Origin: Flavobacteriales bacterium
Lineage (GTDB): Bacteria; Bacteroidota; Bacteroidia; Flavobacteriales; Flavobacteriaceae
Assembly (NCBI GenBank): GCA_011525015.1
Contig: WTJC01000020.1
Coordinates: 1-64,000, forward strand
Direction: 5' to 3'
Length of the DNA: 64,000 nucleotides
Part shown: positions 9,459 to 17,481 of the stretch, in pieces
Position numbering within the stretch: the stretch's first letter is position 1
Layout: each line of letters opens with the position of its first letter
Notes under the pieces: model-generated
Told to the model about the DNA's origin: nothing
The model's input: the letters and a program-made list of their open reading frames with translations, nothing else
The model's database searches: none
Translations under genes and position numbers: made by a program

Positions 9459-9983
9459 ATGAAGAATTACTTAACCTTACTTTTACTTTTAATTGGCTTA
9501 ATCACTTCACAAGCACAAGAGCTTGCAGATAAAGAGTATAGACTAAATGTATTAGAATTGGTTTCAGGGCCAGCTTTAGGCTTGAGTTATGAGAAATTTT
9601 GGAGTTCTCAATCCAGTTATGGAGTTTATACCTTCATCAATTTGAATGACGACAGTATAAGAGATGAGAATTTTGAAATTGCCCCTTATGTTCGATTTTA
9701 TTTCAAAGAAACAGAATACCTCTATGGCAAGAGTTTATTTTTAGAGCTCTTCACTGCTTATGTGTCAGGAGACACTTATGATTATTACTATTACGATGAT
9801 TACATCTATCCGCCCAATGGAGAAGACAATAAATTCAACAGATTTGCGCTGGGGGCTTTAGTAGGAAAGAAATGGGTTAATAAAAGCAATATCACCTTTG
9901 AAACCGGTATTGGTGTTGGGCGTTATCTTTCAGGAGATTCGGCCTACCCCAGACTTCATGTGAGTATCGGAAAGCAATTTTGA
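9459..9983 (+). CDS. Secreted small beta-barrel-like protein, unknown function
   Basis: The 174-residue product has a Sec signal peptide (MKNYLTLLLLLIGLITSQAQ) and alternating hydrophobic strands such as GVYTFINLNDD, APYVRFYF and LFLELFTAYV, ending in Phe (LHVSIGKQF). A C-terminal aromatic residue and this alternation fit a small outer-membrane barrel, though no family is recognised. A striking Tyr/Asp cluster (DYYYYDDYIYPP, about residues 107-118) sits in what would be an extracellular loop. A TTATCTTGC element at 9433-9441 could serve as a -7 box, giving a short leader. The stop codon TGA overlaps the TTG start of the DUF1643 gene, so the two are probably co-translated. Confidence 0.7.
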   Translation: MKNYLTLLLLLIGLITSQAQELADKEYRLNVLELVSGPALGLSYEKFWSSQSSYGVYTFINLNDDSIRDENFEIAPYVRFYFKETEYLYGKSLFLELFTAYVSGDTYDYYYYDDYIYPPNGEDNKFNRFALGALVGKKWVNKSNITFETGIGVGRYLSGDSAYPRLHVSIGKQF

Positions 9984-10537
9984 TACAGTCTTATCCCAGT
10001 TATCACTCAAAATTACGCTTTGAGTTAAGCAATGATCTTAAAGCCGAAAAGTCGATTTATTTCATTTGTTTAAATCCCAGTACTGCAGATTCCAATTCAT
10101 TTGACCCCACATCTCGAAGTTGCCATAAACTCAGTCATTTACTGGGAATAGACGCCTGGTCTATTCTAAATTTATATCCACAAAGAGCTGTATCGCCTAA
10201 TGCCCTGCACAAAAGAGTTAACACAAAGCTTTTTGAGGATAACCTTGCTTTTGTTCGAAAAAAGTTTATTCAAAAAAACGATGACACCAAGGTGGTTTTG
10301 AGTTGGGGTAATGCGGTGCGCACAAGGGGTTATTTGAAAAGAGCAGCCAGCCTACTTATAGATGAACTCTTAGAATATCAGTTCGATTGTTTGCACATGG
10401 GTTTAACTTCTAAGCAGCAACCTATTCATCCTTCACCTCAGGCCTTACTCCGAAAGTACCGCAGCTATTCGAAGGTAGAATTCATCCCCTTTAGTAATAG
10501 TGAATTAACTGAACTGAAATCTACCTTATTGATTTGA
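9980..10537 (+). CDS. DUF1643 family protein
   Basis: The 185-residue protein matches DUF1643: ICLNPSTADSNSFDPTSRSC near residue 30, then LNLYPQRAVSPNAL, VLSWGNA and a Pro-His-containing end (HPSPQALLRK). The function of the family is not established. The start is unusual: a TTG at 9980 that overlaps the TGA of the preceding gene, with no in-frame ATG until far inside the conserved domain. Reading from the TTG includes the full domain, so translational coupling from the upstream gene is likely. The 3' end overlaps the convergent DUF3089 gene by 12 bases. Confidence 0.75.
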   Translation: MIQSYPSYHSKLRFELSNDLKAEKSIYFICLNPSTADSNSFDPTSRSCHKLSHLLGIDAWSILNLYPQRAVSPNALHKRVNTKLFEDNLAFVRKKFIQKNDDTKVVLSWGNAVRTRGYLKRAASLLIDELLEYQFDCLHMGLTSKQQPIHPSPQALLRKYRSYSKVEFIPFSNSELTELKSTLLI

Positions 10538-11530
10538 ACTGAGCCAGGCTTTGGTTCTTTCGACAGCATTCACACTGATGTCTTTCCAAAATAAATTGAC
10601 GTCGGCAAAGTGATAATTACTGATTAAAGACATCCAAAAACGCTTCGGGATTTTGGGCACAGTAACCCATAACATGCCATCTATTTTTTGAAGGGATAAG
10701 CTTTTTGGGTACAGTTCGAGATCTGTGTATAACACACCTTTGTGTGCTGTGATTTGGGTTTGACTTTGATCATCCCAAGTGACGGGATTTGTGGTAATAC
10801 CTCCTTTATAACTCTTTTCGAAATAGTCAGGCAGTTTGTTTTTCTTATAGGAATTCCAACTCATCACACCACCAATCTGTTTGGATGAGGTGGCTTCAGG
10901 AATTTCGTCAAAGAAGTCGGGCTCAATCTTGGTGCCCACTAAGTAAGCTCCAATTAAGCGAGATTGAAGCTCAGTGCCGTCGAAATATTCTTTGACCAAT
11001 CTTTTCAAATGCATAGACCCTTGACTGTGGGCCGCAATGATTATGGGCTTATTCTCATTGTAGTGTTCCAAATAATAGTCAAATGCATTTTTAACATCTT
11101 GATAGGCGAGTTCCCAAGCCCCTTTTCCTTGACTTGTGAAGGGTTCTACAAAAATTCTGTAATGCGCTTGGCGATAATAGGGGGCATAGATATTTGCCGC
11201 TGCACCCCATGCTGATGCCTGAAATAAAATCGATCGGTTTACAACTTGATCTCGATGTGACGCAGAGAAGATATCAGCATTCCATGAGGGGTCTTTTTTG
11301 TCTGTAAAAAGTGTGGGATATACAAAAAACACGTCTGCCTTTTTCGCCTCGGTATCGCCGAGGAGTTCACTTAGTGTGTCAGGGTAATGATCAGGAAGAA
11401 CAGCCCAGCTATTCGATTCGGCATAATTGGGGGCTGCTGGATTATTAGCGGGATTATAAGCCGTGTTTTTATAAGTTCCACAAGAGTATAACAGCGACAC
11501 TCCTGCTAAGAACAACAAGAACTTCTTCAT
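10526..11530 (-). CDS. DUF3089 alpha/beta-hydrolase-like lipoprotein
   Basis: The 334-residue protein begins with a lipoprotein signal (lipobox LLYSC, Cys17). The remainder matches DUF3089: VFFVYPTLF, ASAWGAAANIYAPYYRQ and the nucleophile elbow AAHSQGS with Ser169. The fold is an alpha/beta hydrolase and the probable activity is esterase or lipase-like, acting in the periplasm or at the outer membrane; no substrate is known. It lies 28 bases downstream of purU on the same strand and may be the last gene of a PiT-purU-DUF3089 transcript. Confidence 0.85.
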   Translation of the reverse strand: MKKFLLFLAGVSLLYSCGTYKNTAYNPANNPAAPNYAESNSWAVLPDHYPDTLSELLGDTEAKKADVFFVYPTLFTDKKDPSWNADIFSASHRDQVVNRSILFQASAWGAAANIYAPYYRQAHYRIFVEPFTSQGKGAWELAYQDVKNAFDYYLEHYNENKPIIIAAHSQGSMHLKRLVKEYFDGTELQSRLIGAYLVGTKIEPDFFDEIPEATSSKQIGGVMSWNSYKKNKLPDYFEKSYKGGITTNPVTWDDQSQTQITAHKGVLYTDLELYPKSLSLQKIDGMLWVTVPKIPKRFWMSLISNYHFADVNLFWKDISVNAVERTKAWLSSNQ

Positions 11531-11558
11531 TTTTTCTTTTAAAGATATGAAATCTTGA

Positions 11559-12404
11559 CTAGTGAAAGACCACCGTGCGGTTGGCGTAGGACAAGACCTT
11601 TCGAGCCACGTGTTTCTTCACAGCTCTTGAGAGCACTACTTTTTCGAGTTCCTTACCAGAAGAAATCAAGTCTTTCACACTGTGCAAGTGACTGACCTGA
11701 GTAACGTCTTGAGCGATAATTGGCCCAGCATCTAAATCTTCTGTGACGTAATGCGAAGTCGCTCCTATGAGTTTAACCCCTCGTTCATAGGCTGAGTGAT
11801 ACGGCTTTGCTCCTGGAAATGCGGGAAGAAAAGAATGGTGAATATTGATGATTTTATTCGGATAAACGTCTATGAGGGCCGAAGAAACAATCTGCATATA
11901 GCGGGCAAGCACAATAAAATCAACTTGGTGTTTTTTCAATAATGCCAACTGCTCAGCTTCACCCTTTTCTCGAATGTCTTTTGTAAAAGGGACGTGATAA
12001 AACGGAATACCAAAACGCTCAGTAGCTTCTTTTAAATCTGCATGATTACTGAGTACAAAAGGGATATCAACACATAACTCTCCCGATTTATATTGACTCA
12101 GCAGGTCGTACAAGCAATGATCGTATTTTGAAACAAAGACGGCCATTCTCGGTCTGCGATTCGTTTCAAAGATTTCGCAATTCATTTCAAACCTATTTGA
12201 AATAGACTCCTCGAATTGCTCGTAAAACGAAGCGGATAATTCTTCAAAAGAGGCTTCTAGCCTCATAAAAAATAATAGGTTTTCTCGATCTACGTATTGA
12301 TCGATGTAAACGATGTTTCCTCCGTTTTCTTTGATAAAGTGAGTAACTCCTGCTATGATTCCGGGTTGATCAGGACATTTGATCACAAAGGTGAGCTTGG
12401 CCAT
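11559..12404 (-). CDS. purU: Formyltetrahydrofolate deformylase
   Basis: The 281-residue protein has an N-terminal ACT domain (residues about 3-80, KCPDQPGIIAGVTHF) and a C-terminal formyltransferase domain. Catalytic motifs are visible: NIHHSFLPAFPGAKPYHSAYERG with its Asn and His, and SHYVTEDLDAGPII with the Asp. It hydrolyses 10-formyltetrahydrofolate to formate and tetrahydrofolate, balancing one-carbon units and supplying formate for PurT. Length is normal for the family. It starts 6 bases after the stop of the phosphate transporter gene, an unusual neighbour that suggests co-transcription. Confidence 0.93.
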   Translation of the reverse strand: MAKLTFVIKCPDQPGIIAGVTHFIKENGGNIVYIDQYVDRENLLFFMRLEASFEELSASFYEQFEESISNRFEMNCEIFETNRRPRMAVFVSKYDHCLYDLLSQYKSGELCVDIPFVLSNHADLKEATERFGIPFYHVPFTKDIREKGEAEQLALLKKHQVDFIVLARYMQIVSSALIDVYPNKIINIHHSFLPAFPGAKPYHSAYERGVKLIGATSHYVTEDLDAGPIIAQDVTQVSHLHSVKDLISSGKELEKVVLSRAVKKHVARKVLSYANRTVVFH

Positions 12405-12410
12405 GTTGGT

Positions 12411-14696
12411 TTATTTCAGATAGGGTCTAACGTTGTTTTCGTAACAGTCAAAATAGGTTTCGAGCAAATCGGTTACAGCTTTTAGAAAATCCTTGGTCTC
12501 TACCAAAATTGAGAAGTACAGGGTTGAGTTTTTTGGACTCACTTCATCGGTTCTAATTCGCTTTACCTGAGCGTCAATTTTCTCATTGATAAAGTCAAAC
12601 AACTCATCTTTTGATTCTAAAATTTTAGCAATTTCATCAAACCTTTGATCCTGAAATAATGATCTCACGGGGTTGAATAAATCCTTTTCAAATTTTTCAT
12701 TAATCTCTTTGAGTTCTTTGAGTTGATTGTATCTCAACTTCAAATGATTGTTGTTTACGTGATCGTAACAAATCTGAGCAGTATAGGTCAAACTTTGAGC
12801 GATATTGTTCAAATAGTTGACCATAGAGATGTAAAAATTACTGATGTTAACACTCGATTCTTCGAGATTTTTAATAAAGTAATAAATATCATTGCGCAGC
12901 TCATCGACTTCTTTAGAGATCTTCTGCACTTGTTTCTTATTGGCTTTTAAACTGTCCAAATCATTTTTTGACAAGCCGGTGATACTATTGTTATAAATGA
13001 TTTTACCTCTTTTAATGACGTAAGCAATATTCGAAGCACTCTCTTCAATTACACCCAAAAAGGTGGTGCTTTCTGCTTTTTTTATTTTCTCTTCAATAGC
13101 TTCTGCTTGAGCTCTTTTATGGTAGGCGAGGTAATTTCGAATGATAACAACACTAGCGAAAAGCAATAATACGGCTATGGCAATTTCTTCTCCCATGAAG
13201 ATGAGCCATAACACGAGACCAGAAAAGGTAAATGCGATTAAAGCTGTTCCAAACCAGCCCGCTATCACATTTAATACTCCAGCGACACGATACACCGCTG
13301 TTTCTGAACCCCAAGCGCGATCGGCAAGTGAGGTTCCCATCGCAACCATAAAGGTTACATAGGTGGTAGATAGAGGTAATTTTAAGGAGGTTGCAATCGA
13401 AATTAAAATTCCAGCAACCGCTAAATTTACAGAGGCCCTTACATAGTCAAATGCCGCAGGAAGCTTTCCGTCTTTGATTTTTTTGACTTCGGTCCGGGTA
13501 AATTGTGCACTAATTTTTTTCTTTAAATTTTCAGGAAGAATGGCTGCAAAATAACTGTTGCAGGCAATTCCAATTCGAACGATAAATCTTGAGAGATTAT
13601 TAGGTTTAAAACGCTCCTTAGATTCTCCTTCACGGGCAAGGTTTATTCCAGTGTCTAATACGTAACGGGCCTTTTTTGAAAACACCATAGTGATAATCAT
13701 GATGATTCCTGAAATCAGTAAAAATTGAGTAGGGGCAGCAACCTTTGCCGCCAAAACATCCATGCTGAATTCAGAAGCAGCAATACCAGATACGCTCCAG
13801 GCTTCGTACGATTGATAAGCCGCGATAGGAACACCTATAAAGTTGACCAGGTCGTTGCCGGCGAATGCCAGTGCCAGCGAAAAAGTTCCAACACCAATGA
13901 TTAATTTGTAAATATCGGCCTTTAGAAATACTACAAGTAGAAGGCAACTTAAATACCAAAAAACAGTCAAGCAAACAATAGCCACCACAAGGTTGCTGTC
14001 AATAAAATCGACAATGGTTGTATTGTTGAGGAGTTCAAATTTTTTATCGATTAAAGAAGTGCCTTTAATTCCTTTGATGACAATGAAATAGGTAATCGAA
14101 GAAAGAGAAATCGCTCCGAATAGACTGTTCATTTGTGCTGCTTTCGATTTGAAATCAAAAGACAGCCAAAGACGAGTAAACCACTGCACTAAAGCACCTA
14201 TACTAAAGGCAATGAACACCGAGAGCAGTATTCCTATAATGATTTGACTTGCCTTTTCGGTATTGATATAATCAAAGAGGGCGATCAAACTTTGGTCGTC
14301 GTTAAAAATTTTGATCAAAGACATCGCTACTGCAGCTCCGAGTAATTCAAAAACGATTGAAACTGTGGTTGATGTCGGAATTCCTATGGTGTTGAAAAAA
14401 TCAAGCAAAAGAATATCGGTAATCATAACCGCCATAAAAATGAACATGATTTCATCGAAGTAGAACAGCGCCGGATTAAAAATCCCTTTTCGTGCAACTT
14501 CCATCATCCCACTTGAAAATATAGCTCCACAGGCAATACCAATAGACGCTACGATAAGAATAGTCTTATAGCTCAAGGCCTTTGAACCAACCGCAGAATT
14601 TAAAAAATTAACCGCATCATTACTCACCCCTACAACTAAATCGGCCATAGCCAAAACGGCCAAAGCGATGAGCATTACATAAAAGATATTCTCCAT
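12411..14696 (-). CDS. Inorganic phosphate transporter (PiT family) with C-terminal PhoU-like domain
   Basis: The transporter part, about residues 1-510, has many membrane helices and both halves of the PiT signature: DLVVGVSNDAVNFLNSAVGS at the N-terminus and LAFAGNDLVNFIGVPIAA in the middle. GIPTSTTVS and LPLSTTYVTFMVAMG are also typical. The last 210 or so residues are soluble and helical (SKNDLDSLKANKKQVQKISK ... YFDCYENNVRPYLK), resembling PhoU-type regulators, an arrangement common in Bacteroidota. It should bring phosphate in with a cation, with the tail gating or sensing. I prefer the ATG at 14696 (761 residues) because MENIFYVM leads straight into helix 1; the ATG at 14720 adds 8 residues. 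Confidence 0.88.
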   Translation of the reverse strand: MENIFYVMLIALAVLAMADLVVGVSNDAVNFLNSAVGSKALSYKTILIVASIGIACGAIFSSGMMEVARKGIFNPALFYFDEIMFIFMAVMITDILLLDFFNTIGIPTSTTVSIVFELLGAAVAMSLIKIFNDDQSLIALFDYINTEKASQIIIGILLSVFIAFSIGALVQWFTRLWLSFDFKSKAAQMNSLFGAISLSSITYFIVIKGIKGTSLIDKKFELLNNTTIVDFIDSNLVVAIVCLTVFWYLSCLLLVVFLKADIYKLIIGVGTFSLALAFAGNDLVNFIGVPIAAYQSYEAWSVSGIAASEFSMDVLAAKVAAPTQFLLISGIIMIITMVFSKKARYVLDTGINLAREGESKERFKPNNLSRFIVRIGIACNSYFAAILPENLKKKISAQFTRTEVKKIKDGKLPAAFDYVRASVNLAVAGILISIATSLKLPLSTTYVTFMVAMGTSLADRAWGSETAVYRVAGVLNVIAGWFGTALIAFTFSGLVLWLIFMGEEIAIAVLLLFASVVIIRNYLAYHKRAQAEAIEEKIKKAESTTFLGVIEESASNIAYVIKRGKIIYNNSITGLSKNDLDSLKANKKQVQKISKEVDELRNDIYYFIKNLEESSVNISNFYISMVNYLNNIAQSLTYTAQICYDHVNNNHLKLRYNQLKELKEINEKFEKDLFNPVRSLFQDQRFDEIAKILESKDELFDFINEKIDAQVKRIRTDEVSPKNSTLYFSILVETKDFLKAVTDLLETYFDCYENNVRPYLK

Positions 14697-14827
14697 TCCG
14701 TACAAATAACACGCAAACATAGAACCTTTAAGCGTGGTTGAGGTTTATTTTATGTTAAAAATAAGACACCTTTAGTTTTCATTTTAACTTTCAACTTTTA
14801 AATTGAATAAGCGTTAAAAATTCCAGC

Positions 14828-15385
14828 TTGAATTCTAGTAGTATTTCATATCAATTGGCAAGTAGAAGTGATTTGATTGACATCAGACTTCTTCAAGAGC
14901 AAAATCTCAAAAAAAATTTGAGTCCCGAAGAATTGAGAGAAGGTTTCGTAACGGCTGAATACACTGTAGATGAATTGGCGCAAATGCACGAATTAACCCC
15001 AGCTGTTATCGCAAAGCACCAAGAGCAGTTGGTAGGCTATGCACTTGCCGTTTCTCCAGAATTCAGAGGGAATCACCCCCTTATAGATAACCTCTTCACG
15101 CATATCGATAAGATCACTTACGGCAATAAACCCTTGAAAGGAAGCAATTACATCATGGTAGGCCAATTGTGTGTGCGCAAAAACTTCAGGAAATCTGGCG
15201 TTTCTTTAGGGTTATACCAAGCTTATAAAAAATGGTATAGCGACTCCTTTGATTACTTGATTACTGACATTGTCTTTGAAAATCAACCCTCTTTGAAAGC
15301 ACATCAAAAAGCAGGCTTTGAAATCGTAAGCGAGCTGAATTACGCGGGATCTCACTGGGCTGTTGTACTTTGGAATTGGAATTAA
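14828..15385 (+). CDS. GNAT family N-acetyltransferase
   Basis: The 185-residue protein fits the GNAT fold. It has a central VGYALAVSPEF strand, the acetyl-CoA-binding strand and loop IMVGQLCVRKNFRKSGVSLGLYQAY (the R/Q-x-x-G-x-G/A site here is RKSGVS), and the late ENQPSLKAHQKAGFEIV motif typical of the C-terminal half. The substrate is unknown. The start is probably the TTG at 14828, since the first in-frame ATG lies 53 codons later, inside the domain. An 11-base tandem repeat starts directly after the stop codon. Confidence 0.8.
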   Translation: MNSSSISYQLASRSDLIDIRLLQEQNLKKNLSPEELREGFVTAEYTVDELAQMHELTPAVIAKHQEQLVGYALAVSPEFRGNHPLIDNLFTHIDKITYGNKPLKGSNYIMVGQLCVRKNFRKSGVSLGLYQAYKKWYSDSFDYLITDIVFENQPSLKAHQKAGFEIVSELNYAGSHWAVVLWNWN

Positions 15386-15407
15386 TACTGCAGATTTACT
15401 GCAGATT
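15386..15407. repeat. Tandem 11-base direct repeat upstream of the acetate operon
   Basis: TACTGCAGATT occurs twice back to back (15386-15396 and 15397-15407). Each copy holds the palindrome CTGCAG, and the spacing equals one helical turn. It sits directly after the GNAT stop codon and about 60-80 bases upstream of the DUF4212 start, where an operator could be placed. Confidence 0.45.
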
Positions 15408-15464
15408 AGGTTCATCCCACAAAAATCTTGTACATTAGTTTTTAGCAATAAATAGACGACATCA

Positions 15465-15725
15465 ATGAAAACTCATGACAAAAACAAAGCGTACTGGAAA
15501 CAGAATCTTCGGTATTTAGCCATTTTATTATCCATATGGTTTTTAGTGTCATTTGGAGCGGGAATTCTATTTAAAGAGACACTTGATCACATACAACTCT
15601 TTGGATTTCCTCTTGGATTTTGGTTTGCCCAACAAGGCGCCATTGTAGTTTTTGTACTGTTGATATTTGTATATGTTCGATGGATGAACAAGCTCGACAA
15701 GGAGTATGACTTTGATGAAGACTAA
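15465..15725 (+). CDS. DUF4212 small subunit of sodium:solute symporter
   Basis: The 86-residue protein has two membrane helices (about residues 17-36 and 50-70) with the typical order RYLAILLSIWFLVSFGAGI then GFPLGFWFAQQGAI. The charged tail LDKEYDFDED is characteristic of DUF4212. The family is nearly always encoded directly before an ActP-like sodium:solute symporter and is thought to be an accessory subunit. Here it lies 23 bases upstream of that symporter, and acetyl-CoA synthetase follows, so an acetate or short-chain carboxylate uptake operon is likely. Confidence 0.9.
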   Translation: MKTHDKNKAYWKQNLRYLAILLSIWFLVSFGAGILFKETLDHIQLFGFPLGFWFAQQGAIVVFVLLIFVYVRWMNKLDKEYDFDED

Positions 15726-15748
15726 ACAACTAACTAAATCAAACAACT

Positions 15749-17464
15749 ATGAGTGTACAACTTTGGACCTACACCTTTGTAGGACTAACCTTTGCGCTAT
15801 ATATCGGAATTGCCATATGGTCTAGAGCAGGTTCGACCAAAGAATTTTATGTAGCCGGTTCTGGGGTTTCTCCACTGGCTAATGGAATGGCGACTGCTGC
15901 AGATTGGATGTCTGCCGCCTCATTTATTTCCATGGCGGGTCTTATTTCATTCATGGGTTATGACGGGGCCGTATATCTTATGGGCTGGACAGGAGGTTAC
16001 GTTTTACTCGCACTCTTGTTGGCACCTTACCTTCGAAAATTCGGAAAATTCACGGTTCCAGATTTTATCGGAGAGCGCTATTATTCCAAATCAGCACGCT
16101 TAGTGGCAGTTTTCGCGGCCCTTTTGGTTTCATTCACCTATGTAGCGGGTCAAATGCGTGGCGTAGGGGTAGTATTCTCAAGGTTTTTAGAGGTGGACAT
16201 CAATACGGGTGTAATTATAGGTATGCTCATCGTATTGTTTTATGCCGTTTTGGGAGGGATGAAAGGAATAACCTACACCCAGGTGGCTCAGTATTGTGTG
16301 CTCATCTTTGCCTTTATGGTCCCTGCCATATTTATCTCTTTTCAAATGACAGGAAACGTCATTCCACAATTAGGTATGGGGGCAAAAATCAATGACGGTT
16401 CTGGATTATACCTGCTTGAAAAATTAAATAATTTATCAGTTGAACTGGGGTTTGCAGAATACACAAAAGGAAGCAAATCAACAATAGACATATTCGCAAT
16501 AACTGCGGCTTTGATGGTTGGAACAGCAGGACTACCTCACGTTATTGTGAGATTCTTTACGGTCAAAAAGGTTAGAGATGCCAGAAAATCTGCCGGCTTA
16601 GCCCTTTTACTCATCGCTATTTTATACACCGCTGCACCTGCTGTTGCTGTTTTTGCGAGAACGAACTTAATCAATACCGTAAGTAACCAACCCTATGCCA
16701 ATATGCCTGAATGGTTTACCAATTGGGAAAAAACAGGACTATTGGGTTTTGAGGATAAAAATGGAGATGGACTCATTCAGTATACAGCCAATGCACAAAT
16801 TAACGAGCTCACTGTCGACAGAGACATCATGGTTCTAGCCAATCCCGAAATCGCAAATTTACCGGCTTGGGTTATTGCACTGGTTGCCGCAGGTGGATTA
16901 GCTGCAGCACTTTCAACGGCTGCGGGATTGCTATTGGTTATTTCCTCTTCGATTTCGCACGATGTGATTAAGAGCGTAATCAATCCGAGCATCACAGAAA
17001 AACAAGAGTTGATCGCTGCCAGGCTGTCTGCTGTAGTTGCTGTTGTGATTGCGGGTTATTTCGGAATTAACCCTCCTGGATTTGTAGCCGCAGTGGTGGC
17101 CCTTGCATTTGGATTAGCCGCTGCCTCAATATTCCCTGCCATTGTTTTGGGAATTTTCTACAAAAAAATGAATAAAGAAGGCGCTGTTAGTGGAATGGTA
17201 GTTGGACTGCTTTTAATGTTGTTCTATATGTTGAAATTCAAGTTTGGAATTTTTGACGGAGGCAAATCAGCTGTTGCGGGATTACAATCTGATTGGTGGT
17301 TTGGCATTTCGCCTGAAGGATTCGGAAGCATCGCGATGTTGGTCAATTTCGCAGTAGCTTATATCGTTTGTCGATTTACGGCTCCTCCTCCAAATGAGGT
17401 ACAAGAAATCGTAGAAAACATAAGAATTCCATCAGGGGCAGGCGACGCCCAACAAGCACACTAA
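15749..17464 (+). CDS. Sodium:solute symporter, ActP-like (acetate / short-chain carboxylate)
   Basis: The 571-residue protein has about 13 membrane helices. SSS-family segments are visible: the N-terminal FYVAGSGVSPLANGMATAAD with WMSAASFISMAG, the AVLGGMKGITYTQVAQY motif, and GGLAAALSTAAGLLLVISSS. This is the actP/VC_2705-type subfamily, which takes up acetate or other short carboxylates with sodium. A loop near residues 330-350 holds an EF-hand-like DKNGDG sequence. The gene lies between DUF4212 and acs (17-base gap), which supports acetate as the substrate. Confidence 0.9.
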   Translation: MSVQLWTYTFVGLTFALYIGIAIWSRAGSTKEFYVAGSGVSPLANGMATAADWMSAASFISMAGLISFMGYDGAVYLMGWTGGYVLLALLLAPYLRKFGKFTVPDFIGERYYSKSARLVAVFAALLVSFTYVAGQMRGVGVVFSRFLEVDINTGVIIGMLIVLFYAVLGGMKGITYTQVAQYCVLIFAFMVPAIFISFQMTGNVIPQLGMGAKINDGSGLYLLEKLNNLSVELGFAEYTKGSKSTIDIFAITAALMVGTAGLPHVIVRFFTVKKVRDARKSAGLALLLIAILYTAAPAVAVFARTNLINTVSNQPYANMPEWFTNWEKTGLLGFEDKNGDGLIQYTANAQINELTVDRDIMVLANPEIANLPAWVIALVAAGGLAAALSTAAGLLLVISSSISHDVIKSVINPSITEKQELIAARLSAVVAVVIAGYFGINPPGFVAAVVALAFGLAAASIFPAIVLGIFYKKMNKEGAVSGMVVGLLLMLFYMLKFKFGIFDGGKSAVAGLQSDWWFGISPEGFGSIAMLVNFAVAYIVCRFTAPPPNEVQEIVENIRIPSGAGDAQQAH

Positions 17465-17481
17465 CAGTCAAAACATCCATT

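Noticed and set aside
14697-14720. Upstream ATG adding 8 residues to the phosphate transporter
   Set aside because: The ATG at 14696 leads directly into the first membrane helix; the extra residues are not needed, though they cannot be excluded.
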